Shown here in pieces: positions 23,150-35,522 of a DNA stretch of 64,000 bases. The notes beneath the pieces were generated by a model, which was not told where the DNA came from, did not search any database, and saw nothing but the letters and a program-made list of their open reading frames with translations. Position 1 is the stretch's first letter, and every line of letters begins with the position of its first letter. Origin of the DNA: Helopsaltes ochotensis (Eukaryota; Chordata; Aves; Passeriformes; Locustellidae); assembly GCA_013400155.1 (NCBI GenBank), contig VXBM01000007.1, positions 3,128,225 to 3,192,224 on the forward strand, given 5' to 3'. Both the position numbers and the translations under genes were made by a program.

Positions 23150-26100
23150 GGGATAGCACTCAGCCTTCCTCTCCCAGATCACTGCAATGTAACACCACCT
23201 CTCTCTCACACGGTGTCTGCAGAAAGCATTGGTACACAAGCTAATCCCTTGCATTTGGACAATGGGCCTTTGGCTCTGAGTGACATCCAATAAACTGAGA
23301 GGTAACCGGTGGCCAGAACCTGCACAACCTACATGTCATAATATCAGCTTTTTTGCTCCCCAGCCAAGGCCCAGTTTCTTCCAAGATGCCTTTGTCTTTT
23401 CCCAAGAATGTGACAATTCTCTGCATCATAGGAACTGGGACAATACATACAAGAAGGGAAGCAGGTGACTGACCTGTTGAAGCTTAAGAAAATCTTGCTA
23501 AAAATAAAGAAGCAGCAAAGAAAAGGAAATAAAAATGGTTTCTGATAATCACCACACCCAGTGAAATGCCCAAACTAGCAGAGAGTTAAGAAAAACATTG
23601 AAGGAATACGGAGTCATACTTCAATGGAGAATTTCTGCATTAAAAAAAGCAAACCAAAACCTCCATACAGAATAAGAAAATTATTCTGAACTGTCACAAA
23701 CGTATAATTTTCTCAACTTGCGTTAAAACTTTTCATCCCAGACCTATCTGAAGTTCATTGCATTCTCTGTTAAAACTTCAGTAGAAGGTCTTCAGATATT
23801 CTGAATCCCTACGTGGAATCCTATCACAGTGAGAACAAATGAAGTATGAACAGACACTGCAAGAATAACTGATAACAGAAGACATCACCATGCTTACACG
23901 GACAGACATCCTACAGCTGGGCACTCCTTGCTTTGATGCTTATGTGCCAAAGACAAAAAAGAAACAGAGATAATTTTCCTTAACCAAGACTTGAATGAGT
24001 ACTTGAAATGCCAACTTTTACTTGTTGTGCCTGTTAGAGTCCTTACAATTATATGTATGCCTCTTTTTGTTATGTTTCGTGACAGCTTCCCAGAATCTAT
24101 GAATAACAGCATTGTAAGATTTTTTAAAGGATGTGCATATTTTTAAGGAAAATGAAAAATAGGTAAGACTGTGGTGTTCAACCTTTACTATACTGCATGA
24201 TGGATATAGAGCAGCTCTGCAAGAATTTATGAACACTACATGCTGACCTGGTTATTGAAATGTTTATTGTTTGACTATATTGACTTAAATCAACAGGACT
24301 ATTGCAGAAATAGGGAGAAATCACTCAAACTAAGATGCCCCAATATAACATCTTAGAGCTAGTTAAGAAAAAAATTTCCCGAAGTATTTCCTGTGAAGAC
24401 TCTGCCTCCTGAACAAAGCCAAGGTATAAGTCTTTCTTGCCACATGAAGCCACATTTGGAAGCAGAAAAAGAAACACTCGTGTTCTGTATAGATAGGAAG
24501 CCAAGAGGGAGTTGTTCACACAGGGGACATCTGCCAAAGCATTTAGATTTTTCATGCTTTGTTTGAGCCTTGAAATTGATAAATTTATAGGCAAGGCTGA
24601 GAGACAGGTAGAATTTCAAAGTTACCTTTTTTTACTTCAAATTTTAAGTTCATGTAGCTAAATAAAAATACTTGGCCATAACCAATATTTTAATTTGAAC
24701 ATATCCCCAGCTAGAGAAATATGATTATGAACCCAACTCAGTGTCCTGGCCTACTACACTGTTCTCAGCATTCATTCTTGCCACATAAATGAAAACAAAA
24801 CATCTACCAATTATTCACATTAAACCAGAACTTGGAGCTACAACAATGTGGTTTAAAAATAAAAATCAGCTTTTGTATTTAGTTTTGCTCGATTATTTTT
24901 AATCACAAAAGACTAAGTTGTTTAAGTAACGGAAAAAATATTTAGCATTAATATTGTTAGTTGATCAAGTTTTGAGCGTCATTTTTGTAATACATGACAG
25001 AAAATGAGAATTCAGATTCATAGCTGAAAATGATTACAATTTTTAAATGATTACAGTTACTTGATTAGAAAGATATAGCATACTAAAATCACAGGATTAA
25101 GAAAATTATTAGTAAATTTTGTATTCAGAACTACTCATTAATTTCAGAGGGCTATAATTTTAATAAGACATTTTCTATTTGTGTAATTGTTTCTAGAAAC
25201 TTTTACTCTCTTAGTAAAAGTGCCACTGGAATGAAAGAAAACAAAAATATTATTAGGAATTATTTGGGCATATCTCCCTGTATATAAGAAACAAGTTTTC
25301 AGTCAAAAGAAAACTTTCAAGTGTACTTGGCACACATTCATTTGCCAAGAACAAAGAAGCAGCATATTGAGAAATAAAACTTCAGTCGATGCAGTCACCA
25401 AAAGATGTACACACTAGGTAGAGAACTCCACCAAAATGAGAAAGCCAACAGAGCACCCCGATGCAGTCCTGCTGCTGTCCCACAGAACTAGACGGCAGAC
25501 ACGTGTTGGAAAGCAGTGAGTGCTGATGCCTTGCTTGCCCATCCCAGCTGCTGGAGGGCATCAGGAAGAGGCAGGAGGTGAGGTCTGGCTGCACACCAGC
25601 AGAGGACATTTCTAACAGAACAGCCTGTGCTGCTTAATAATTCTCTGGGTAATATGTATTCAGCTACTCATGAAAGCCCTATCACAGCTGGCCAATCTCA
25701 CTATCACCTTGATCATTAAGCAGTCCCTCTTAATTTCACCTCCCAGCAAGGAGCGAGCAGGAAGGGCAGCATGACAAGCCTGAATTGAACTAGGCATCCT
25801 TTCAGTTGTCCACAAGTTATCCACCTTTGCCATCTGCTTTCCCTCTGGGTGGCTGCATTGCCCTCTGCAAAGGGCTGGAACCCTGAAACCAGCCCAGGTG
25901 CAAAGCTGCACCAGACTCAGCAATTTAGGCAGTAAGAAAGACTAAATTTTGTCAAGAGCAGATGATCGGAGGGCTCCAAAACTAGTGTGGGTAGCACTGA
26001 AAGAGACTTGAGGGCCAAGCTATCGGCCACAAGGTGCCACAGAGGCCTCTAGGTGGCTGAGCAGTAGGACTCATCACCCTCCTATGTGACACTTGCAGGA

Positions 26101-27567
26101 GAGGCACTCAACAAGGAAAGCTTCAGATGGCCATTTGCAAGGTGTTGTTTGTGGGGCTTGGGAGAGTCTGGTGCTTGTTCCCTCACACCCAGCCCCAAGC
26201 AGACAATTCTCATGCCTCCCCAGACATTCTGAAAAAGCTGTACTTTTAATAGGGCTTGCAAAAAGACTAAGGGTTTGCTTCTCAAATAAAGAAGGGATGA
26301 AAGGAACTTTCCTGGGGTTGTGCTGGCTCAATTCCTGTTTGATTGACTGCTCATGCTGTTGCAATGGTGGTTATTAGAGCTGGTAAAAAACACAGTTTCT
26401 GTCCCCCAGGAATTTTCTATACTTCAACATTTGTTTTCATTCTGAAACAGCATTAAGTCTTTCAAAATAATGAACACTTTCATAGCTTGAATGGCCCAAA
26501 AATAAATTAAAACATGTCATTGTGCATGGGCACATTTTCAATCCAAAGGTCTAACCTCTTTTTTCCCTTCGCCAGAAACAAGGGTTTACAAGAGTTTTAT
26601 TTCCAGATTAATCATATCAGTATTCTAGCTGATTGCTATTCCTTGGGAAGACCAGAGTACATTGCTGAGCTGCCACCACACTGCTTTCCCCCTTCACGCC
26701 CCCCTTAGATTCCCCAGTCTGCTCAAATCCAAGATAGCTTGGGAGCATGAAGCAATCATTTGAAGACTTCTCCAGAAAACTCTGAAAGCACTGAGCTAGC
26801 AACAGCTAGATTCTACACACTCATTTGCTTACTGTTCCCTTTAGTAGGACACACTGAAGTGAGGAGTTGGCTATTAAAAGTTGCAAACCTTAGTGTTCTC
26901 GGTTGCCAAATGGTCCTTTGGTTCTACAGATATCCCCAGCAGTCTTTACACAAAACTAACACAATTGCACTTCTTGCCTAGAAGCAGTGCACAATTGGTG
27001 ACACAAGCCACCTTCTTTTATCTAACATGGCAGCATTTTGAGGGAGGAGGAGGATGTCAGAACCAGCAGCTGGCAGGAACAGGCATGTGATGACCTGCAA
27101 GGGTTCTCCAGCATGGTAATTGCTGCCTTGGCCTTCTCTTCCCCTTTTAAAGGGAAACATAGCCTAAAAGCGGACAAGCAACATTCTGTTCCTCTCTAAG
27201 GACACACATGAAGGAACCAACTGTCCTGTCTTCACACCTTTCAAGGCTCCAATGAGAACCTCATCATGACTTTGCACCATTCACTCTCAGTCACAGATCC
27301 TCCCATCCCTGGCTAAACCATACAGCACCAAGGGCAATATTACTGCATCACAGCCTGCTAGGTGGAATGTAGCTGCACAAGTGTCTCTTGCCTTAAAATA
27401 GTCTTTATGAAAAGCTCTGCTTTAGGGAAATAATGGTAGCAAAGGAATGTCAGGTTTTGCTCTCATCGTTGAAGAACAAAATCTAACAAGGGTGGCTGTC
27501 AGCTATTATGCTTTTGTACTGAAAAATTGTACAGTCCTTTTAAGTTACATATAATGATTTTATAGCC
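23150..27567. other. Non-coding stretch
   Basis: A+T-rich DNA, with a slightly G+C-richer part at 25400-26350. No gene, RNA or mobile element is recognised. The ORFs here are short and overlap on both strands. Confidence 0.5.
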
Positions 27568-27614
27568 TTTTAACAAGAGGAGCACCACTGGGTAGAATTT
27601 TAACAAGAGAAGCA
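27568..27614 (+). repeat. Short direct repeat, 17 bp, one mismatch
   Basis: TTTTAACAAGAGGAGCA at 27568-27584 recurs as TTTTAACAAGAGAAGCA at 27598-27614, a 30-bp period. It looks like a decayed local tandem duplication. Confidence 0.6.
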
Positions 27615-27899
27615 GGATTGGCAAATTATTAATTTATTTTAAAACAGCTGAATTCCCCAAGTTCTTCCTTGATTTAAGCCACAGCCTGTATTACAAGCAG
27701 AAGGTATTATAAGCATCTAAAGTAGCCATGGTTTTGATAAAACTCTCTTAAGTAATGATGATCCTGCAACATTCAGACAAGTCAGGGGTCAATATGACCT
27801 TATTTGCCTGGGCCTTTCATTAGGAACACTCTTTCTGCAGTACCATACTTCTGGTACCTCTGAATACACAGAGGATTCATGCTTCAGTTCTGCATGTAT

Positions 27900-28200
27900 T
27901 AAGAATGCAGCCATAGCAACTACTAGCATTAATGAACTATTTGCTTATGCAGTAATAATTAACTTCCATTACATTACTTTGTGTGATTACTTTCTTAATT
28001 GCCTGAATTATGCATCCATTTAATATTTAATAACCATTCTCAGAAATCAGACACTGGTAAAAAAAACAAATTGCTCACAGTTTCCTTGCAATAATTAAGC
28101 TCACAAGAATAAATGAAACCCTTTAAAAATGAATGCCTTGTGATTATATCCTTGCATATAGAGCAAGAACCTAAATTAGCTATTTATTAAGTTTAAATTT
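27900..28200. promoter_or_regulatory. Candidate conserved non-coding element
   Basis: The interval is rich in homeodomain-like words without coding potential: AGTAATAATTAACTTCC, ATTACATTACTTTGTG, CTTAATTGCCTGAATTATGC and TTAATATTTAATAACC. Such TAAT-dense unique DNA is typical of vertebrate developmental enhancers, but A+T-rich background can produce it too. Function is inferred only. Confidence 0.25.
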
Positions 28201-30231
28201 AAGACCAAATAGTACATTTTTCACTTACGCCTTGGGAAATCAACCTATACAATACCTGACATCACCAGCATAATTAAGTGCCATCTATTTACTCTGAGAG
28301 TCACGAATTCTGCATTAGTATTTAGAACATTCAGAAGTGTGTGTGGGGAAATATTTTAAAATGCTTCCTTGGAAAAATAGCATCTCCTTTACCTGAGGTA
28401 GCTGCTTAGCTGTGCTTAAAGTACTGGAAAGATCTGTGAAGCATAAATAGCCTTCTGATGGGGAGGGCTGGGAAAAATTTTTTTCAGTCATGTTTTAATT
28501 TACATACAAACAATGGAAATGCATTTATACAGCTTGAGGTCAAGCTTACCAAAGAGGATGAAATTCATAGTTGCATATGAAAATAATGTTTACAATCAAA
28601 AACAAGCAGTCTGATCTACTTCTTTTTACATGTTGTCATCTGTCTCTGAGCCCTCATGCCCTGCTAGCACCCAAGCAAAGCCACATGCTGATTTGCAAAG
28701 TGATAATGCCATTATGTTATCTCACACCAGCTTTGTTTCCCAACAGTTTGCAATGAGGTCACCAGCTTAAATAAAATGCACAACTGTTTTATTGGACACT
28801 GTTTTGAGGAATAGGGTCTACTGAGCTGGACAAGACAGTGACCTGTTGTGAGATGTTTATATTTTGCCTTCCCCCCCTTAAGCTGCATTTGCAAAACTGC
28901 TCTGCTATTCCACATTGATTATGGCAGCCATGTACAGATGTGTTTATCTGAACCACAACACAGCTCTGCTGAAGCTACAGGGATACCAGCATATGACTCC
29001 CTCTCTTTTTCCAGACACATGCTCTACAAATAAAATGTGTACAATGAAAATCATTCCAGGCACCCTGCACCCAAATACACCTAAACCAATAAAGAAAATA
29101 ACTGAAGGGCTGATTCGCCAAGAGGTGGGTAAAGGAGGAGTGCCTGCTCTCCCCCTTGCCCATACAGGTGGATCATTTTCAGTGAGATGCACATGAAGCT
29201 GCAGGGAGCCAGGGAGGGAGTGAGGGACAGCTCCCATTTGGGGTGTCAGGAGCCAGCAATGGCTGCTAGCCCGAGTTCCCAAACTGAGCTAAGTTGATGC
29301 CAGTCTCACTGGCTGCTGCTACAGTGGGCAGCATCATTAGGATTTGCTTTTTAAATGATCTCTCAGCCTGTAAGTCTGAGAGCTGCTAGCAAAGCAAGGT
29401 TAGAAAGAAAATGATGGCAGCATGTTGATGCTTCACAGACCTCATGATAGTTTCCGTCTGTCATTATTTACGTCTGACTAGATGCGTCATGTCAGCTACC
29501 TAGAAGGCACTTTAATATGAAGCTCTTGTTTTCCTCTGCTTTTTCACATCCAGACTGGGTATTATTATTTTTTTTGCATCACTACACTTAGGTGAAGCTT
29601 GCTTCAATCTCTCTGTAATGACACACAAAGAAATAAAAATTGTTTAGCTCATGTTATTATACATGCTTCTATTCTAACAGACCTCTTTGACATTGTTCAC
29701 AAAATGGTGAATTTAAATCAATAAACAGACATCTATCAAAAGGTCAACTTAATTTTATTCTTCAGCCTTTTTACCAATACTTTAAGCAAAATAATTTCTT
29801 CCTTTAGTTTTCAGTAAATATTCTATTAGTGGATTACGGCAGCAACTGGTAATTTTAATGGCTGATGGTAGTTCAATTAACATTTTATTAATACAGCTTT
29901 ATAATGTGATGAGTTCTGTCAGAGTCAATGTAAATAAGGTTACACCTATCAAATATATGTCAGTTTTGCCATTATACTACCTCTTGGCAATTCAGATTCA
30001 AAGGATTCACTGGCACTGGCTTGGGATGAAACGTGTAATTCACTCCTGAGTAAAACAGCCAGTGCTGAATTCAATCCAATAACTTTTTACAATGATAGCA
30101 GCTCATGAGATGGAGAAGGACCCAATCCTTCGAGGCTTCTGGCAGACAAAGCTCTTGCTCAGAGATGCATCATGTCTAAGCATGCATTCCCATCCCAAAT
30201 GGACTTTAAAACCCATCCCTCTGCCACTTAC
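28201..30231. other. Non-coding stretch
   Basis: No gene is supported. A moderately G+C-rich part at 29100-29290 carries overlapping ORFs on both strands (112 codons on minus) without recognisable domains. Confidence 0.5.
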
Positions 30232-30301
30232 CAGGGAGGTATTCAAGGACAGAACATTTATTTGTGCCCAAAAATAGCAGTTCAATCATTCTCTGGCCTG
30301 A
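30232..30301 (-). CDS. Candidate exon, minus strand (unidentified, weak)
   Basis: The minus-strand donor CTG|GTAAGT is close to ideal. Two acceptor choices exist: AG at 30302-30303, giving 70 nt starting in phase 0, or AG at 30307-30308 after TATTATTATTCAG, giving 75 nt that needs one carried base. The frame is open through RMIELLFLGTNKCSVLEYLP and leaves one G. The peptide resembles a helical-repeat segment but is not recognised. Confidence 0.2.
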
Positions 30302-31585
30302 CTTTGCTGAATAATAATATGAACTTATTAATACAACCTTTTCTAATCCTTTAACTCAGCATGCCAGCAGTTCTGTCTTCTCATTTTGCCCTCTGTGAAA
30401 TTTAGTGACAAGCTTTTTGCATGCTTTCATTTATCTGAACTGTGAGGGATCTTGCAAACTCTTCAGTACAATAAAACAATTAACCCCCATACTACTACCA
30501 AAGTTGATTCAGTAATATTGGATATGCTAAATTTTGTCCACTTTTGTTGTGCATTTTACACATTAGAAAATGCCTTTGACCAGTTAATGGAATACTTGCA
30601 TTTTGTACACTTTGGACTTCCTTATGATTATATTGCTTTCTTAAAAGTAAAACTGGAAGAGTAAACTTTTTGTTTAATAAGTATAACTTCATAAGTTTTG
30701 TTTGGTAAGTTTCATTATGATCTTTAAAATTTAGTAGGGCATCTAGGCTTTGGTAAATATTACTCATACAAAAGAAATTTTAAAGGTCATCAAGTTTTCC
30801 CACTCAAACCTTACAAAGAGAAGTTCTGTTTTTTAATGGGCAAATTAGCATTACCAAATTAAAAACATTTTCTCTTAATCACTAAAAGACCATTTACCTC
30901 TACATGGGCTCCAGACAAACAAACAAATGATAATGCTTTTCCAAAGTGCCAGGTACAGCTAGCTCATCTACTCATTGAGTTGAAATCAATGGGTACAGTA
31001 CATGCATTTTTTGGATTCCTGAAAAGACCACCTATAGGTAATTATTAAAAAAATGCTGGATTTTTTACATTCTTCAAAAAATCTACTTAAAGGAATTTTA
31101 ATCTCAGAAAAATGTATAAATAGCTCACTTCACATAGCATTATTCATTATTTGTGTAACCTAATGGTTACCTCTTAGGGAAGCATTAAATAGGCTTTCCT
31201 TTACTCTTGAAATAACCTATAGGGCTCTGCCTGAACTTTGTGAACACGAGCTTAGCACCTCTCTGCCTTTCCCAGCATCACAGGGTGAATCACATCATAA
31301 ACATAATGAGAATGAGCTCTTATTTATGGACAGACTGAAAGGCTTTCATAGGAATTAAATCCATTTTCCAATACTGGCTCTTAAACTGTGAAAAGGAATG
31401 TTGCAAAGGAAACACTGAAGATAAACTTGCTCACTATCAACAAGACAATTACATCAAATCTCCTCTCCATATGTAGTTTATGGTGACAACATCAATATTT
31501 TTTCTGAAGAAACCTTATTTCACCTCTTATTTGGATCTCATTAGTACAGGTTAATACAGCAATACAGTTAGGTCCTCATGCTTAC

Positions 31586-31633
31586 CATTTGTATCATGTG
31601 CTCTGCGTGTGCCCAGTGTTTTCTGGGCAGTAT
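31586..31633 (-). CDS. Candidate exon, minus strand (unidentified, weak)
   Basis: Minus-strand segment of 48 nt. Upstream lies TGCTCTATACTAATTATAACAG, which contains a consensus-like branch point (TACTAAT) before the acceptor, and the donor is AATG|GTAAGC. In phase 0 it is open for exactly 16 codons, ILPRKHWAHAEHMIQM, ending in phase 0. No protein family is recognised, and chance cannot be excluded. Confidence 0.22.
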
Positions 31634-32199
31634 CTGTTATAATTAGTATAGAGCACCAAGTGACACCAACAGCTCCAGATGGTCTCTAAAGTCTGTAGAT
31701 TATAGATTGGGTTGTTCTTAAGGTTTTTATGGGTTTGGGTTTCACGTTGTGGGTTTTTTGTCATAAATGCTGCCATGAAAAGTGTCTGAACTGAGCAGAG
31801 TGATTCCCAGGATTTGAAGACTGCACTGAAGTCCTGTGTTTCAGGACTTCAGTGGTGGGCAGTGCCAGATCCCCATGAGAACCTCTGTTAGAGCAAGCAG
31901 TTCTGTGCAAGGCAGGATGGAGACCTTTCGTGAGCAGACAACAGAGGGTGTTTTGGTAACCAGCTTCTCCCTTTTCCCCTTCACCTGGAATTAATGCTTA
32001 GCTGAAAATTAACTGACAGCCCAACTAAAAAACTGCTAGGTGCTAAAAAAAAAAAAATCTATGAAAACCTGTATTACCATTTAAAGCCCAAGAGCCTTCT
32101 AAATCAAGCTTTCTCCTTTGTTTAATTTTGTAGGTTTTGAAATTCAAATGTGGAGCTTCAACTTTTTACCGGCTCCATATGCTAAACGGAACTCAAGTT
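31634..32199. other. Non-coding stretch containing a perfect hairpin
   Basis: Unique-looking DNA with the inverted repeat at 31824-31854 and a 13-A run near 32045. No gene is recognised. Confidence 0.55.
31824..31854. repeat. Perfect inverted repeat, 13-bp arms, 5-nt loop
   Basis: CACTGAAGTCCTG, then TGTTT, then CAGGACTTCAGTG: the arms are exactly complementary. It could form a small hairpin in DNA or RNA. The stem is too short for a microRNA precursor and has no T tract typical of a bacterial terminator. Confidence 0.9.
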
Positions 32200-32530
32200 C
32201 TTCAGCATCTCTTACGCCGGGAATTCATAGACTGTAAACCACCGGCAACATTTAATTTGTAAATTCTGTTGTGGCCTCTTCACAGCTCAAAAAATCGTCT
32301 TCTCCGCCCGCCCAAGCCTGCCAGCAGCGCTCTCCCTCCCGCCGGCGCCGGAGCGGCAGCCCCGGAGCGCGGAGCAGCGAGCGGTAGGTGGCAGCCGAGC
32401 CCCTGAGCTCTCCCCATCGTCCGCCGGCACCGCATCCTTCGGAGGAGCAATGCGAAAACACCGTCCTTTTAGGTTTCAAAGGTATCATCTCCAAAACGAT
32501 CCTTTCCGAGGCCTTGGGCCGTAGAGGCAA
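32200..32530. promoter_or_regulatory. CpG island, best promoter candidate
   Basis: CpG density rises sharply from about 32280 to 32450 (CCGCCGGCGCCGGAGCGGCA, GCGCGGAGCAGCGAGCGG, CGTCCGCCGGCACCGCATCC) within otherwise CpG-poor DNA. On the plus strand GAGCG|GTAGGT could be a first-exon donor. No TATA box is obvious, as expected for CpG-island promoters. The minus-strand ORF across it (92 codons) is arginine- and glycine-rich through composition and resembles no known protein. It may drive a coding gene outside the window, a non-coding RNA, or an internal alternative promoter. Confidence 0.45.
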
Positions 32531-35486
32531 TACAGGATAGTAATATATCTTGGATCAAGAGCCCAAGAAGCTCTTAAACTCCGTTGCCTGCTTTTGAGCT
32601 CTGAGGTTGTAGAGATTCCAGGTTTTTGGGCAGTACTCTAAACTTACAGGAACGTTTTCTAATGTAAAGAAGTGCCATAATTGTCCAGGACTGTCCTGAG
32701 GCTGTACACAGGGGATTTGCCGCAGCCCAGAACAGGGAGAGTCCCCGCTAGATCTGCCCACATGCACACTGATGGGCTAAAGCTAGAGCCCTTGTTTCAC
32801 AGGCACATACAAAAGACTAAAAAAACCTCTCAGTGAATTAATGTTTTGTTTCCTTTTCGACATTTAACACACTGAGAAATGCAATTTAAGATGATCTCAA
32901 TCTTTTTCCTCCTATTGAAGTGGCAAATATCATTAAACATAAGTGTCTAGCATCCTGGAAAAGTTACACAGCAGCACAGATATGTCACACTTGCAGCAGG
33001 ATTATTAATCAAAGAGGCACTCCCCATGCACACACAGGCTCTCAGTATGTCTCCTAATGGGTCAGCATCAATAAGTCCTCAGTTGTCTTATACAGCAATA
33101 TTCAGCAATACTCCGGTGACAGATCTGACCAAAACTTGGATTCATACTTCATAAAATATTGGCAGTTTCATAAAGTAGTTCTCTAAGTAAGGTTTTTTAT
33201 TGTATTCATCATGCATCAAGTAAACCAGAACTAAACTGAGAAAGACTGACACTTTCAAATTTCTAGAGTCAAAAGAAAATGCATCTCTAATTACGTTTTT
33301 AAATTACTGAAGTTATGCTGCTAACCCACTAGCTCTCCCAATCGCATTTGCAGTTCCCAAAGTATTTTGTTCATACAAGATTTTTTTCTCATGTTACTTG
33401 TTCACATATAGGGGACTTCTGGAGAAAAAGTAAGGAGAGGTGGTACATTAATATTTCATTTTCAGATGGATCATTCAGATTTCTTCACTGTGCTGTAAGA
33501 TCCATAACTTTAATTTTAATTCTACAGGGAATTACAATAGCTCTGGGAAACCGTTTTTTTCCCCGTTTATCTTTCCTGGGACCTTAGGTTAAGTGGAAGT
33601 TTGTGAACACAGAAGTGGCTTAACTAAAGCACTCCACAGCCATTAATTCGCTTGTATCAGTTAGCTTGTATCAGAACCATCTAAAGAACACAAGGAAAGT
33701 TGACTTGTCAGAGTGATTAGAAGTGACTTGAATTTGAACAATGACTTTTGTCACAAACTGCAACAAGGTGATGCAACCCAGCAAACACACAAAGTGTTCC
33801 ACACACTGATATCCAAAATTATATTTCTTTTGAAGCAGTGTTTCTACAAGGATTGGTATAAGCTTAATCAGTTAAAGTTCAGAAATACTAAAGGACTGAA
33901 TGAGGACATTCTCCCTGTTCCAGAAATATTTCATCAAGGGGTCAAGAAAGTGAAATTATGTCCTTGTTCTATAGGTAGAACAAAAAATGAGAAATGGAAG
34001 TGCTATTCCATGAGTTGTACAGTCAAATATAGTGATAATGCAGGCAGACCTGGACAAACTATTACTTTTCAAAAGTTTTTTTCTGAGAAAATTGAAGAAA
34101 AAGCTTGATATTACTGTAGAGTAGTAGTTTTAATTACAAATATAAAATAGCTATTAATCATGTTTATTCTTTCAATTTTTTAGTTTTCTTTCTTCATTAT
34201 GCTTTATCCTAGAGCTACATGATATTTTCAAACTTATGGTGAAAGTTTTGAAACCTGGATAGGATTTACTTTGTAACAAAACAGTTTAAGTCACAAATTC
34301 ATCTCACCAACTGTGACATAGTGCTATATAAACTGCTCAGAAATCATTGGGAGATCAGAACCTTTTGTTTTAATGCTGGTTACAAACTTCTGGCTCTGCC
34401 AAAAGGCAATCAAGGTCCATCAGGTGGGAACAATAAACTCCAGATCACACTAAAAGCAGTATTCAGATTGATAGTCCTGAGCTGACAACTCTTGATGGTG
34501 GGAATTCTACCATATTTCCAGTTAAAGTGGTCCAAATATGACTGGATGAACATCTGCATTTATTTATACAGGAAAGTGGAAAGGTAGAACACAAAGGAAA
34601 TGGAAACTTCTACTAATGTATCTTATTACCTTCAGTAGCACAAAAGCCATCTTAATTGTTCAGTATCACCCTTCTGAAAAGAAAAATGCACCATAGCCAC
34701 GCCAGTGTTGCTGATCAACAAACACATTTAAACCTAGGCCCACAGGATTACATGAACATTATCACCATCACATCATCCAATAAAAACAATCCAGCAAAAT
34801 ATAGGCATTCTACAAAGTCAGAGCTGATAAAAAAGGTGTAAAACAAACAAAAAAACCAGAAATTGATTCCTACATACAGAAAGCAGCTGGTGTTTTCACC
34901 CCAATATTATAAGTCTGCATTCAAAACAAAATGGGTAGCAGGGGACAGCAAAGGCCATAGGAAAACTTTTGGCAGGCATATCTAAACAGGTCAACAAAAT
35001 CCTAAATAGCTGCAGAGCAGTGTGGCTGGCTGCTGCTGCCACACTTACACAGAACAGTTTCTCCAGTTAATTTTAGAGTCAAGTATTCCTTATCTGAGAG
35101 GAAAAAAGTACTTTACACAAGGTTTTCCTTTATAAGCACACACTACACAGCACCACTACTTGCTATGAATGGCACTTTTTCTGACTTAGTATTACTACTT
35201 GCCATTTGTTTTCAAATTTTCATTGTGAATGGTCGTAAAACAAATCAAAACAACTGAAACTATGAATATGCTGTCAGGGGCTGCTGTAACAAGTGTATTT
35301 TAACAAGGCTTTTATAGAGCTAATAATATGAATATTATATTGGAACAAGTCAGTGTAGACCTAAGGTTCATCAGTCAGCAAAAGAAGCCATAGTTTGTTC
35401 CTGGAAAGCATTGCAACATTGTACCAACAATGTCTTTTAAAAATAAATGCATATCCTTGATTCATTGTAAGATACTCGCAAACTCT
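32531..35486. other. Non-coding stretch
   Basis: No gene is supported. A GTG-started plus frame of 131 codons at 33713-34108 has no recognisable domain and is about the length expected by chance in A+T-rich DNA. The 11-mer GCTTGTATCAG is duplicated at 33650-33660 and 33664-33674. Confidence 0.5.
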
Positions 35487-35522
35487 ATGTATAGGCCAAT
35501 ATTTGAATATTGGCCTATACAT
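35487..35522. repeat. Perfect inverted repeat, 17-bp arms, 2-nt loop
   Basis: ATGTATAGGCCAATATT at 35487-35503 is exactly complementary to 35506-35522, separated only by TG. The central 12-mer AATATTTGAATA (35498-35509) recurs at 35532-35543, 34 bp to the right. This could arise from a template-switch event in replication, and the short loop would allow cruciform extrusion. Confidence 0.95.

Noticed and set aside
31824..31854. Hairpin as a microRNA precursor or transcription terminator
   Set aside because: A 13-bp stem is too short for a microRNA precursor, and intrinsic terminators do not apply in a vertebrate genome.
33713..34108. 131-codon plus-strand frame
   Set aside because: Starts with GTG, has no recognisable domain and is near the length expected by chance in A+T-rich DNA of this size.
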